From: an uncultured Collinsella sp.
GTDB lineage: Bacteria; Actinomycetota; Coriobacteriia; Coriobacteriales; Coriobacteriaceae
Length of the DNA: 27,005 nt
Direction: 5' to 3'
Assembly: GCA_900550965.1 (NCBI GenBank)
Contig: URUC01000022.1
Span: forward strand, 1-27,005
Part shown: one piece after another, positions 1-6,764 of the stretch
How positions within the stretch are numbered: the first letter of the stretch is position 1
Layout: every line of letters begins with the position of its first letter
Notes under the pieces: generated by a model
Told to the model about the DNA's origin: nothing
What the model saw: only the letters and a program-made list of their open reading frames with translations
Database searches by the model: none
Translations under genes and position numbers: made by a program

Positions 1-18
1 TGGTAAAACCGCGTAACC
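1..18. repeat. Half of a hairpin element also found after lacB
   Basis: The 18 bases here are identical to 2249-2266, where they form the right arm and loop of a perfect 12-bp stem (2238-2265). Both copies start within a few bases of the stop codon of a minus-strand gene (lacC here, lacB there). The other arm would lie outside the window. It is probably the 3'-end hairpin of the lacC transcript, or a processing site if lacD follows. Confidence 0.55.
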
Positions 19-954
19 CTACAGTTCAGTCACGACAACGTTGTTGTAGATCTCGTCCCAGCGGTCCATGACCAGGTGGCCGGTCTTGGGATCCATGGCG
101 TTGAGCTTGCCGCAGGTATTGGCGGTCTTGAGCACCGTGACGTCGTCGGCACCAGCAGCAATGGCATGTGCAAAGCCGGCGATGGTCGAGTCGCCGGAAC
201 CCGTCGCGTTCACAGCCGCAATCGCGGGCGTCTTGGCACGGAACGCACGGCCCTCATGGAAGCCCACCGAACCGGCAGCGCCCATCGAAACGACAACCCA
301 GGGAATATCGGCAAAGCGGCCATCGGCGGCAAGCGCCTCGCGCAGGGCATCGACATCATCGATCGTAAAGGACGTACCCAGCAGGCCGTTAATCTCGGTC
401 AGGTTGGGCTTTACGAGCTCAGGCTTAGCGTCGGACTCCAGCGCGGCCTCCAGCGATGCACCCGAGGTGTCGAGCAGCACCTTAGCGCCCGCCTCCTCGG
501 CGATCTTGACGAGCTCGGCATAGTAGCCGGCATCGACGCCACGCGGCAGCGAGCCCGAAAGCGTCACAACGTCCGCCTTCGCTGCAAGCTCGGCGAACTT
601 AGCCGTAAAGGCCTCGAGCTCGGCCGGGGCGATCTGCGGGCCGCTCTCCAGCAGCTCGGTCTGATTACCCTCGTGCAGAATATTCAGGCAAATGCGCGTC
701 TCACCGGCAATGGGCACAAAGTCGTTCTTGACGTCATCGGCATCCATAAGCTCGGCCATATAGGCACCCATGTGGCCGCCGAGCAGACCGGTCGCAAGCA
801 CATCGTCGCCCAGCTGCAGCAGCACGCGGCTCACGTTGAGGCCCTTACCGCCAGCGGTCTTTTCGGGCGTCACACGGTTAACATCGTCGATGATCAGCTT
901 GTCGAGCTGATAGCGCGTATCAATCGACGGGTTCATGGTAACGGTCAGAATCAT
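19..954 (-). CDS. lacC: Tagatose-6-phosphate kinase LacC (PfkB family)
   Basis: Predicted cytosolic kinase converting D-tagatose 6-phosphate plus ATP to tagatose 1,6-bisphosphate, the third step of the tagatose-6-phosphate pathway. The 311-residue product begins MILTVTMNPSIDTRYQ, has the N-terminal PfkB glycine signature GGKGLNVSRVL and the C-terminal signature NATGSGDST, in which Asp255 is the expected catalytic base. Length matches the LacC / 1-phosphofructokinase family (about 310). The ATG at 954 is chosen because AGGAG lies 8 bases upstream; an in-frame ATG 45 bases further up has no such site. It is the last visible gene of the minus-strand lacA-lacB-lacX-lacC group, 56 bases after lacX. 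A 1-phosphofructokinase is the main alternative, but the lacAB context and close N-terminal resemblance to streptococcal/staphylococcal LacC favour LacC. Confidence 0.9.
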   Translation of the reverse strand: MILTVTMNPSIDTRYQLDKLIIDDVNRVTPEKTAGGKGLNVSRVLLQLGDDVLATGLLGGHMGAYMAELMDADDVKNDFVPIAGETRICLNILHEGNQTELLESGPQIAPAELEAFTAKFAELAAKADVVTLSGSLPRGVDAGYYAELVKIAEEAGAKVLLDTSGASLEAALESDAKPELVKPNLTEINGLLGTSFTIDDVDALREALAADGRFADIPWVVVSMGAAGSVGFHEGRAFRAKTPAIAAVNATGSGDSTIAGFAHAIAAGADDVTVLKTANTCGKLNAMDPKTGHLVMDRWDEIYNNVVVTEL

Positions 955-1010
955 ATTGAACTCCTGTTTCCGGGGCACGACGTGTGCGACCCCAAACATA
1001 CGATAGCTCT

Positions 1011-1892
1011 TTAAAGGATCTCGATCTCAAAGCAGCGAGTGACGGTCTCTCCCGGCTTGGCCACCAGGCAGCCACGTTTGTGCTCCAGAATATCGTCCTC
1101 GTCGGAGCAGGTGGACAGACCACCCCACGGTTCAACAGCCACAAAGTCGCCCTCGGGCTTGCTCCACACAATCAGGTACGGCATATCGGGGAACGTCAGG
1201 CGCACGCCCTTGTCCTCGGTTTTCTTGGTCAGCGTAACCACGCGGCTCTCGAGCACGTCAAAGATGGTCTCCGCGAAGTCGAAGAGTTCGTGGGTAAGCG
1301 GCAGGCTCTGGTCGATCATGGGGTTCTTGCTGCGATGCTCAACATCAATCAGGCCAGTCGAGGGAACGGCAGTACAGAGCTCGGTGGCCTCACGCTGCTC
1401 AAAACGAAGCTCATAATCGTCATAGGACTCGCCCTCGTCGAGCGGGCACTTAAAGCCGGGGTGACCGCCCACAAAGAATGGCATATCCTCGGTGCCCTCA
1501 TTGGTCACCTCGTACGACACGGCCACCTTAGCCGCATCGATCGTGTAGCGCGCGACGATCTTAAACGGATACGGATACTGCTCGAGTAGCTCGGCGTGGT
1601 CGGCAGAGCTTAGGCTCAGCGCAACCATGCTGTCGCCCTGCTCCTCGAGCTTCCACTCCTGCTTGCGGGCAAAGCCGTGGCGGGCAAGCTTGACCTCGCG
1701 GCCGCCCATGGTCATCGCGCGGCCGCCACGAAGGCCGCCGCAAATCGGAAAGCAAATGGGTGCCTGGCCCGACCAGACCGCCGGATCGCCCTGCCACAGG
1801 TACTCACGGCCGTTGGCCGCAATAGAAGTGAACGACCCGCCCGCCGTGGTCAACGCCACACAAATCAAACCGTTATCAAGAACAAACTCCAT
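1011..1892 (-). CDS. lacX: LacX-type aldose 1-epimerase family protein
   Basis: A 293-residue member of the aldose epimerase (galactose mutarotase-like) fold. Visible motifs are ICFPICGGLRG, ARHGFAR and VGGHPGF, where the His residues are likely catalytic or substrate-binding, and VAVEPWGGL near the C-terminus with the expected Glu. LacX proteins accompany lac operons in Gram-positive bacteria; the exact substrate is not established, and sugar-phosphate or sugar mutarotation is inferred. The start at 1892 (MEFVLDNG) has GGGAAGG about 6 bases upstream; an ATG 33 bases earlier lacks one. It sits directly upstream of lacC, probably co-transcribed. It is unlike the canonical GalM at 21900-22952, so the window encodes two different epimerases. 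Confidence 0.82.
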   Translation of the reverse strand: MEFVLDNGLICVALTTAGGSFTSIAANGREYLWQGDPAVWSGQAPICFPICGGLRGGRAMTMGGREVKLARHGFARKQEWKLEEQGDSMVALSLSSADHAELLEQYPYPFKIVARYTIDAAKVAVSYEVTNEGTEDMPFFVGGHPGFKCPLDEGESYDDYELRFEQREATELCTAVPSTGLIDVEHRSKNPMIDQSLPLTHELFDFAETIFDVLESRVVTLTKKTEDKGVRLTFPDMPYLIVWSKPEGDFVAVEPWGGLSTCSDEDDILEHKRGCLVAKPGETVTRCFEIEIL

Positions 1893-2131
1893 AGGAGCCT
1901 TCCCTTTCTTACGACAGCCCGCCAAGTCAATAGGGCTGATAGAAAACCGGCCCGCGCCCCCTCACAGAAACGCGAGCCGTCAATTGAAAAGCTGCAGAAT
2001 GCCGGGTACCGCCAAGAGCGAAGCACTCAAGCCAAGCAAGCAAACGTGTTATCGGAGCAGCTTACCGAACCGACGGCTTCGCAACAACAGCGGTAACCCC
2101 ACAGGTACCCCCAACGTCAGCGAGCGGCGCT
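1893..2131. other. Gene-free spacer upstream of lacX
   Basis: Together with 2132-2269 this makes a 377-base gap between lacB and lacX, much longer than the other gaps in the group. I see no credible gene. On the minus strand TTGACG and TTGACT hexamers occur, but without a convincing -10 at 16-18 bases, so whether lacX-lacC has its own promoter is undecided. Confidence 0.4.
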
Positions 2132-2216
2132 CAGGTGCCCCAGGTCGCCGCGAAAGAGGAGCGACGCGTACTTCATGTACGCGAGCGACGGTTTGAGCGG
2201 CGAGATGGGGTGCCTG
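2132..2216. repeat. Structured intergenic element, long imperfect stem with inner hairpin
   Basis: Bases 2132-2142 (CAGGTGCCCCA) pair with 2206-2216 (11 bp with two G-U), then after a 2x2 mismatch 2145-2151 (TCGCCGC) pairs with 2197-2203. Inside, CGCGTAC (2165-2171) pairs with GTACGCG (2177-2183) around a 5-base loop. The near symmetry means either strand could fold. It lies between lacB and lacX and is followed at once by the hairpin 2238-2265. No coding potential. It could be a structured RNA, a REP-like repeat or a processing site; no known family is assigned. Confidence 0.6.
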
Positions 2217-2237
2217 GGCGTCGCGCAGCGTCGACCC

Positions 2238-2265
2238 GTTACGCGGTTTGGTAAAACCGCGTAAC
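2238..2265 (-). terminator. Perfect 12-bp hairpin after lacB
   Basis: GTTACGCGGTTT (2238-2249), a 4-base loop and AAACCGCGTAAC (2254-2265) form a perfect stem 4 bases after the lacB stop. There is no T-tract in the minus direction, so it may protect the lacAB 3' end or attenuate rather than terminate fully. Its right half recurs at 1-18, after lacC. Confidence 0.5.
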
Positions 2266-2269
2266 CTCC

Positions 2270-2794
2270 TTAGTCGTGGTATTCGCCGCGGTCCCACTTC
2301 TCGAGGAACTCGTCAAAGAAGTGCGGGTCAGCCTGAGCCTCGGCGTCGGCCTTATTGCAGGCGTCGATCTTGGCGATCAGGGCGTCGTGCTCGGGAGTCT
2401 TGTCGTAGGGCTCCTCCAGGAAGGCAAGCATGATATCGGCCATCAGGAACTCGCCGGTGATCTTGCCACCAAAGCCCACGATGTTGGCGTTGAGCTCGCG
2501 ACGGGCATACAGGGCAGAGGTCATGTCGCGGACCAGGGCGCAGCGGGCGCCGGGAACCTTGTTGACGGCGTTGGTGATGCCGATGCCGGTGCCGCACAGG
2601 GCCACGCCAAAGTCGGCCTTGCCGCTGGCAACAGCCTCGCCCACGGCCTTGCCATAGATGGGATAGTGCGTACGGGTGTGGCTGTAGGTGCCGCAGTCGA
2701 GCACCTTGTAGCCAGCCTGCTCCAGGCGGTCGGCCAGATAGATCTTCTCGTCCGTAACGATATGGTCGCAACCGATTGCGATGGTCTTCTTCAT
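2270..2794 (-). CDS. lacB: Galactose-6-phosphate isomerase subunit LacB
   Basis: The 174-residue LacB subunit works with LacA as a heteromultimeric isomerase turning D-galactose 6-phosphate into D-tagatose 6-phosphate. It shows the RpiB/LacAB fold signature: N-terminal IAIGCDH, then GVALCGTGIGITNAVNK with Cys67 in the phosphate/active-site loop, VRDMTSALYAR, and the C-terminal ADPHFFDEFLEKWDRGEYHD typical of LacB rather than plain RpiB. Length matches the family (about 171). AAAGGA lies 8 bases before the ATG. It follows lacA by 63 bases in the same orientation, as in streptococcal and staphylococcal lac operons. Confidence 0.95.
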   Translation of the reverse strand: MKKTIAIGCDHIVTDEKIYLADRLEQAGYKVLDCGTYSHTRTHYPIYGKAVGEAVASGKADFGVALCGTGIGITNAVNKVPGARCALVRDMTSALYARRELNANIVGFGGKITGEFLMADIMLAFLEEPYDKTPEHDALIAKIDACNKADAEAQADPHFFDEFLEKWDRGEYHD

Positions 2795-2857
2795 CAGAAC
2801 GTCCTTTCGTCTGAATTCACAAGTTGAGGTAGAAGTTCGAGTTCTCGGTGGCTCTCG

Positions 2858-3286
2858 TTAGGCCATCTTGTTGAGCATGTCGACACGGATCTGGTGACGG
2901 CCGCCGGCGTACTGGGCACGCAGGAACTCGCGGGCGATCTTCTTGGCGACCTCGGTGCCCACAACGCCCGGGCCCATGGTGACCATGCGCGAGCCGTTGT
3001 GCTCGCGGGTCATGTAAGCGGAACGCTCGTCGGAAATGTTGGCGACGACCATGCCCTTGATCTTGACGGCGGCCATATAGGAGCCGACGCCGTACTTATC
3101 GAATGCAAAGCCCTGGGAATCCTTGTGCTCCAGCAGGTCCTTGGCAACGGCGGTCGCGGAATCAACAAAGTCCGCGGCAGGGGTCTCGGAATAGTCGACG
3201 ACCTCGTGACCGTCGGCGATGAGCATCTCCTTGATGGACTCCTTCATCGACATACCGTCGGCATCGGAAGCGATTACAACCCTCAT
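2858..3286 (-). CDS. lacA: Galactose-6-phosphate isomerase subunit LacA
   Basis: The 142-residue LacA subunit is the partner of LacB in galactose-6-phosphate isomerase; 142 residues is the usual LacA length. N-terminal MRVVIASDADG and DKYGVGSYMAAVKI match the LacA branch. The loop Cys of LacB/RpiB is absent, as expected, because the active site is completed by LacB. A strong AAGGAGG precedes the ATG. It is the first gene of the minus-strand group, with a roughly 300-base upstream region holding candidate LacR-type boxes and the 21-bp-phased repeat. Confidence 0.94.
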   Translation of the reverse strand: MRVVIASDADGMSMKESIKEMLIADGHEVVDYSETPAADFVDSATAVAKDLLEHKDSQGFAFDKYGVGSYMAAVKIKGMVVANISDERSAYMTREHNGSRMVTMGPGVVGTEVAKKIAREFLRAQYAGGRHQIRVDMLNKMA

Positions 3287-3380
3287 GACATCCTCCTTGA
3301 GAGATACGCAGGTGCGTAGTTTCTGTTTGGAAGTGTTGAATCGCGTTCAGGTCCGGGCATCTGAATGTGCGGTTCTTCAC

Positions 3381-3456
3381 TGTTCGTGTTTATTTGAACA
3401 CATTCGAACACCGACTGCAACAATAATTTGTTTATCTTTGTTCTTTTTTGAACAAA
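3381..3456 (-). promoter_or_regulatory. Candidate LacR (DeoR-type) operators upstream of lacA
   Basis: Two arrangements of the same pentamer occur. ATTTGAACACATTCGAACA (3392-3410) is GAACA twice at a 10-base step, preceded by TGTTC at 3381-3385. TTTGTTC-N6-GAACAAA (3437-3456) is a perfect 7-bp inverted repeat. The 10-base-step motif recurs upstream of the EIIA gene (5271-5289, 5352-5370) and of the LacR-like gene (21726-21744). Assignment to LacR is inference from this shared distribution. Confidence 0.5.
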
Positions 3457-3457
3457 C

Positions 3458-3489
3458 ACCATTCACGGATGATTGCTGACCGTTTGAGC
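3458..3489 (+). promoter_or_regulatory. 21-bp-phased tandem box upstream of lacA
   Basis: ACCATTCACGG at 3458 and ACCGTTTGAGC at 3479, exactly 21 bases apart, read on the plus strand. The same arrangement is found in the three cassette control regions and upstream of the EIIA gene. Two turns between direct repeats would suit an activator such as an AraC-type protein; the binder is unknown. Confidence 0.45.
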
Positions 3490-3526
3490 CCGGCGCGGAC
3501 GTAGCGCCCACGTGTTCAACAAACAA

Positions 3527-3559
3527 AAGGGCGACCGAGAACGTGTCTCGGCCGCCCTT
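3527..3559 (-). terminator. Rho-independent terminator after the membrane-protein gene
   Basis: AAGGGCG-A-CCGAGA (3527-3540), loop ACGTG, TCTCGG-C-CGCCCTT (3546-3559). Read on the minus strand the stem is followed by TTGTTTGTT, giving a T-rich tail. It lies 34 bases after the stop of the gene ending at 3594. Confidence 0.8.
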
Positions 3560-3593
3560 CTTACGGTTGATCTTCCAAAGATCGCTTTGCCGC

Positions 3594-4625
3594 CTACTCA
3601 GACTGCCCGCTCTTCTTGGCATGTCTGGACGGAGCGCTCAAGAAACGACCCGTCAGATAGTTCGCGGGACCGGAGATATCGATCCCCAGCAGCACGTGTC
3701 CTAGCCATAGGAACGCCACGAGCACCAGTAGAGGAATCACACACGAGGTCACGATCATCACGATGACGCCTTCGATCAGATCGGTCACCTGATGCACGAT
3801 CTCATCGGTCATCTGCTTGGCACCGCTGGTCACCGACGTAACAAGGCTCGAGGCCCCGTCAGTCAACTGCTCGAGCACGTTTTTGGACTCCTTGGCCTCG
3901 GATTTTTTCTTGTTCGATTTTGAGCTGGTCTCGGCTGACTTGTCCGTGGTGTCGGCCGCGTCCGCAGCGTCCGCAGCCTTTTGCTCAGCTTGCTCAATAC
4001 TTACGCGATACGTTTCATCGACCTTCTGCGACACCCATACGCTCGCGGGCACGAGCGCCATGCCGATCACGGCAACCACCAGCACGCGCGTCGCCACACG
4101 GCGCAGGACAGCGCTCGTGCTCCAGCGCCCGTGAATGCCGAGCGACACCGCAAAGAGCGCCAACGCAAACGGGATTAAGATGCCCAGGCCAACCGACCAC
4201 AAAATCGTGAGCAAATATTTCTCTAGGTATAGCACGGCAAGCACGATACCAAGGTTGCCTGAAAGCTGCGCGAGCTGCTCGGCAACCGGCGTTCCCGTAT
4301 CACCCGGCAGCGCGGTAATGCCCGCAGACAGCGCCACGCACGAGGTCGTGAGCGCCAGTACGTTTCCTTTCTTTTGATCGATGACCTCGATGGTGGAGTC
4401 CCAAGTTTTGGTATCGGCGAAATGCGGACGAGCCACAAAGCCCGACAGCAGCGCCAGCACCACGAGCGCAACGATAAAGCCAATCTGCAGCTTTTTGTTT
4501 GCGCACACGACATCGGACAGACTGGGCTGCAGCTCGGTTACCGTCGTGTGCTCGGTTATCTGGACAGGACGCCCATGAGCCATCTCGTGCGCGCCTCTTT
4601 TTTGTATTGACCCGTTATCCGGCAT
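3594..4625 (-). CDS. Membrane protein of unknown function
   Basis: 343 residues; no family recognised. The cytoplasmic-looking N-terminus (about 1-45) leads to a hydrophobic segment (about 47-66), a mostly apolar region (about 90-170) with two or three probable helices including ILWSVGLGILIPFALALFAV, and another helix near 180-197. Then comes a low-complexity charged stretch (about 215-245) rich in Ala, Asp, Ser and Lys, a polar region with repeated Thr/Ser and amphipathic character, a last long hydrophobic segment (about 283-312) and a basic tail. The ATG at 4625 has AGGAGG 8 bases upstream. It has its own terminator and is separated from lacA and the EIIA gene, so it may not belong functionally to the lac cluster. 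Nothing in the sequence allows a substrate or enzymatic role to be named. Confidence 0.8.
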   Translation of the reverse strand: MPDNGSIQKRGAHEMAHGRPVQITEHTTVTELQPSLSDVVCANKKLQIGFIVALVVLALLSGFVARPHFADTKTWDSTIEVIDQKKGNVLALTTSCVALSAGITALPGDTGTPVAEQLAQLSGNLGIVLAVLYLEKYLLTILWSVGLGILIPFALALFAVSLGIHGRWSTSAVLRRVATRVLVVAVIGMALVPASVWVSQKVDETYRVSIEQAEQKAADAADAADTTDKSAETSSKSNKKKSEAKESKNVLEQLTDGASSLVTSVTSGAKQMTDEIVHQVTDLIEGVIVMIVTSCVIPLLVLVAFLWLGHVLLGIDISGPANYLTGRFLSAPSRHAKKSGQSE

Positions 4626-4718
4626 TTGGATACCTCCTCAGTCCGGCGTTTAATGCGAAAGGAAGTATACCCACCGAGCAAAAATCGAACGGGAGGACGA
4701 ACGGAGCGCACCAAGACT

Positions 4719-4759
4719 GTCCCCAATGACTAGTCGTTTAAGAACGTCCCCAATGACTA
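4719..4759. repeat. Short direct repeat GTCCCCAATGACTA
   Basis: The 14-mer GTCCCCAATGACTA occurs at 4719-4732 and again at 4746-4759, 27 bases apart, in the spacer between the EIIA terminator and the membrane-protein start. Purpose unknown; it looks like a dispersed intergenic repeat rather than a promoter. Confidence 0.55.
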
Positions 4760-4787
4760 TATTTCACCGCAACTTGGAGGAGGACAG

Positions 4788-4821
4788 AAAAAGCCCTGCC
4801 GCGGGTAGCGGCAGAGCTTTT
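4788..4821 (-). terminator. Rho-independent terminator after the EIIA gene
   Basis: On the minus strand AGCTCTGCCGC, loop, GCGGCAGGGCT followed by TTTT forms a strong stem 28 bases after the EIIA stop, so the EIIA gene is probably a single-gene transcript. Confidence 0.82.
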
Positions 4822-4848
4822 GGAAGGGGACTTGGTTGTGAGGGCTCG

Positions 4849-5187
4849 TTAGGCGAGCTTGGCCTCGAGCTCGGCAATGCGCTTGTAGGCATCGATGGTA
4901 AAGCGGGCCTGCTTCTCCAGGATCATAGTGGTCATGAGAGTGTCCTGAGCGTGAGCCATGATGAAGGTCATCTCCATCTCGCCACCGCCGGCCTCCTGCG
5001 AAAGCAGCTTGGTCTGCGTGTCGTGGGCACCGATGAGCGCATCGCTGGCATCCTTGTGCAGCTGCTCGGCCTTCTCAAAGTCACCCTCGCGAGCAGCATC
5101 GAGCGCTGCAAGCAGATCGGTCTGGGCGTCACCTGCGTATGCGACGATCTCGAATCCAACCATCGAGATTTCTTCTTTGGTTGCCAT
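4849..5187 (-). CDS. PTS lactose/cellobiose-family EIIA
   Basis: A 112-residue helical EIIA of the LacF/CelC family. It carries phosphate from HPr to the EIIB domain of lactose/cellobiose-type permeases in the cytosol. The expected phosphorylated His is His79 in IMAHAQDTLMTT; the length is normal (about 105-115). The early GFEIVAYAGDAQ and the C-terminal coiled helix IAELEAKL also fit. It is the only EIIA in the window, while the three EIICB proteins (6765, 13313, 16617) lack an EIIA domain, so it probably serves all three (inference). AAAGGAA precedes the ATG. Its upstream region has two RAACA-N5-GAACA boxes and a 21-bp-phased repeat, as for lacA, suggesting co-regulation. LacF is the natural name in a LacE/LacG context, but CelC cannot be excluded by sequence alone. 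Confidence 0.92.
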   Translation of the reverse strand: MATKEEISMVGFEIVAYAGDAQTDLLAALDAAREGDFEKAEQLHKDASDALIGAHDTQTKLLSQEAGGGEMEMTFIMAHAQDTLMTTMILEKQARFTIDAYKRIAELEAKLA

Positions 5188-5270
5188 GTTGCGTTCCTTT
5201 CACATATGAACCAATGGAGAGCATCGCGTCCGGGCATACGCGCTGCGTTGTGTATGACAGAAACAATAAC

Positions 5271-5370
5271 ATTCAAACAAAAAAGAACAGCGCAAAACGT
5301 AATTTCGAGCTATGAACGGTCACTTTTCGACCGTGAACGGTTTTTAAACCAATTTAAACAATATCGAACA
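5271..5370 (-). promoter_or_regulatory. Control region of the EIIA gene
   Basis: Contains two LacR-like boxes, ATTCAAACAAAAAAGAACA (5271-5289) and ATTTAAACAATATCGAACA (5352-5370). On the minus strand it also has a 21-bp-phased repeat ACCGTTCACGG (5341-5331) and ACCGTTCATAG (5320-5310). The forward strand there also forms ACGGTC-N7-GACCGT. No confident -10/-35 pair was found. Confidence 0.5.
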
Positions 5371-5401
5371 CAATTAGCGGAAACCCAAACAGACCCGCGC
5401 C

Positions 5402-6406
5402 CTAGCGTACATCGCGCACCGTATCGCCCTCGACGAGCACGCCCGGAAACAGCATGTGCTCCACACCGGGCGCAACGCCCTCGGCGTCGGCAATCTTGTC
5501 GACCGCCCACATGCCGACGCGCTTGTTGTCAAAGCGCACCGTGGTCAGGCGACGGTCGGGCACGATATCACCCAGACTATCGTCAACACCCACCACGCTC
5601 ACGTCCTGGGGCACGCACTTCCCGCGCGACTCGAGCCCACGGATACAGCCATATGCCATGGCATCGTTGGAGGCATAAATGGCCGTGCAGGTCGGATCAT
5701 CCGCAAGCGCCTGGCCGGCAGCATATCCACTCTGCGCCGTCCAGTCGCCACGCACGAGCTGCGGGGGCTCAATGCCATGCGCACGCAATGTCTCACGCCA
5801 GCCTTCCTCGCGCCGCATGCCCGAAAGCGAGCGCTCGGGACACGAGATAAAGTGCACAGTCTTGTGTCCCTGCCCCAGCAAATACTCGACCACCTGGCGC
5901 GAACAATCGAACTGGTCGTTATCGACCGTTGAACAGAGCGGGTGCTCCAACATCGTAACGAGCACCGTCTGCATGCCGGGCAGCGGCTCGAAGGTTCCAA
6001 AGTCCGCCGGCATGCGGTTCATAATCACAACCATGCCATCCACCGGCAGTGCGCTCATGCGCGACGATGCGCTCTCGAGGGTATACGGATGCCCGTCTAC
6101 TTTAGTGAGGGTGATGGCATAGCCATGTTTGTCGGCCGCTGCGGCAAAGCCCTCCATACGGTCGAGATTGCCGGTGCCGGTAATGTTGAACATGGCGACG
6201 CCGACGGTCTTAAACTTGCCACGGCGCAACGATCGACCGGCAAAATTGGGGCGATACCCCAGCTCGCGCATGGCGGCACGCACGCGTTCCTTGGTCTCGG
6301 GGCGCACGCTGGGCGAATCGTGCACCGTACGCGAGACTGTCTGCTCCGAGACGCCCGCGAGGCGCGCTACGTCTTTGACGGATACCGATTTTTTAACAGC
6401 GGCCAT
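5402..6406 (-). CDS. LacI-family repressor of cassette 1
   Basis: 334-residue LacI/GalR regulator. The N-terminal helix-turn-helix (about 9-30, VKDVARLAGVSEQTVSRTVH) has recognition-helix residues Glu21, Gln22 and Arg26, followed by the hinge helix PNFAGRSLRRG. The rest is a periplasmic-binding-like sensor domain (about 65-330). It is divergent from the cassette-1 EIICB gene across 358 bases that hold operators of the form AATGGCAAC/GTTGCCATT, one of them only 14 bases from its own start, so autoregulation is likely. The ligand is inferred to be a phosphorylated or free beta-galactoside. The start at 6406 is the only ATG giving a normal-length HTH; its Shine-Dalgarno (AGAAAGA) is weak. Confidence 0.9.
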   Translation of the reverse strand: MAAVKKSVSVKDVARLAGVSEQTVSRTVHDSPSVRPETKERVRAAMRELGYRPNFAGRSLRRGKFKTVGVAMFNITGTGNLDRMEGFAAAADKHGYAITLTKVDGHPYTLESASSRMSALPVDGMVVIMNRMPADFGTFEPLPGMQTVLVTMLEHPLCSTVDNDQFDCSRQVVEYLLGQGHKTVHFISCPERSLSGMRREEGWRETLRAHGIEPPQLVRGDWTAQSGYAAGQALADDPTCTAIYASNDAMAYGCIRGLESRGKCVPQDVSVVGVDDSLGDIVPDRRLTTVRFDNKRVGMWAVDKIADAEGVAPGVEHMLFPGVLVEGDTVRDVR

Positions 6407-6419
6407 AGGTCGATCTTTC

Positions 6420-6437
6420 TATGTCAACGATGCCATT
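6420..6437. promoter_or_regulatory. LacI operator at the lacI gene of cassette 1
   Basis: TATGTCAACGATGCCATT is centred on CG at 6428-6429. Its right half reads AATGGCATC on the opposite strand, one base from the cassette-1 half-site AATGGCAAC. Position suggests autorepression. Confidence 0.5.
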
Positions 6438-6497
6438 GGTGGCACCTTGCGCAGTCAAATGAAACGTCTTCAAGTATATCCAACGCCTCCCCCACCA

Positions 6498-6529
6498 TAC
6501 GCTCACCACCCAAAACCTACCGTTCACCG
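6498..6529 (+). promoter_or_regulatory. 21-bp-phased tandem box, cassette 1
   Basis: TACGCTCACCA at 6498 and ACCGTTCACCG at 6519, exactly 21 bases apart; the first copy matches the consensus in 8 of 11 positions. Equivalent boxes lie at 11465/11486 and 16415/16436. Confidence 0.45.
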
Positions 6530-6564
6530 ACATTTTTGCTTCCCCGAACGGCTTTTGTCTACCA

Positions 6565-6703
6565 AATGTTAACGTTGCCATTGTGCAAACACAGAGCCAC
6601 CGGGCGGCTCAAACGTTTACGCGTAAGGAATCGACGGTTCGCAGGCACAGGAATCACCGGTTCGCGTCTTTTTTTTGTGTCGCAAAATGGCAACGTCAAC
6701 ATT
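6565..6703. promoter_or_regulatory. Two LacI operators upstream of EIICB-1
   Basis: AATGTTAACGTTGCCATT (6565-6582) and AATGGCAACGTCAACATT (6686-6703) are inverted versions of one asymmetric operator. Each has one perfect AATGGCAAC half-site and one AATGTTRAC half-site. Their centres are 121 bases apart, suitable for repression by looping. The intervening sequence also has CGGTTCGC twice (6635, 6658). No convincing core promoter was identified. Confidence 0.65.
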
Positions 6704-6764
6704 TTGGCAACCGGACGCCAAAAGCTACCATCGTTGCTAACCCACCGACTCTTAGGAGCATTGC

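Noticed and set aside
6608..6623. CTCAAACGTTTACGCG as a catabolite-repression (cre) or fourth LacI site
   Set aside because: The AAACGTTT core is palindromic but the flanks match neither the cassette-1 half-site nor a cre consensus well.
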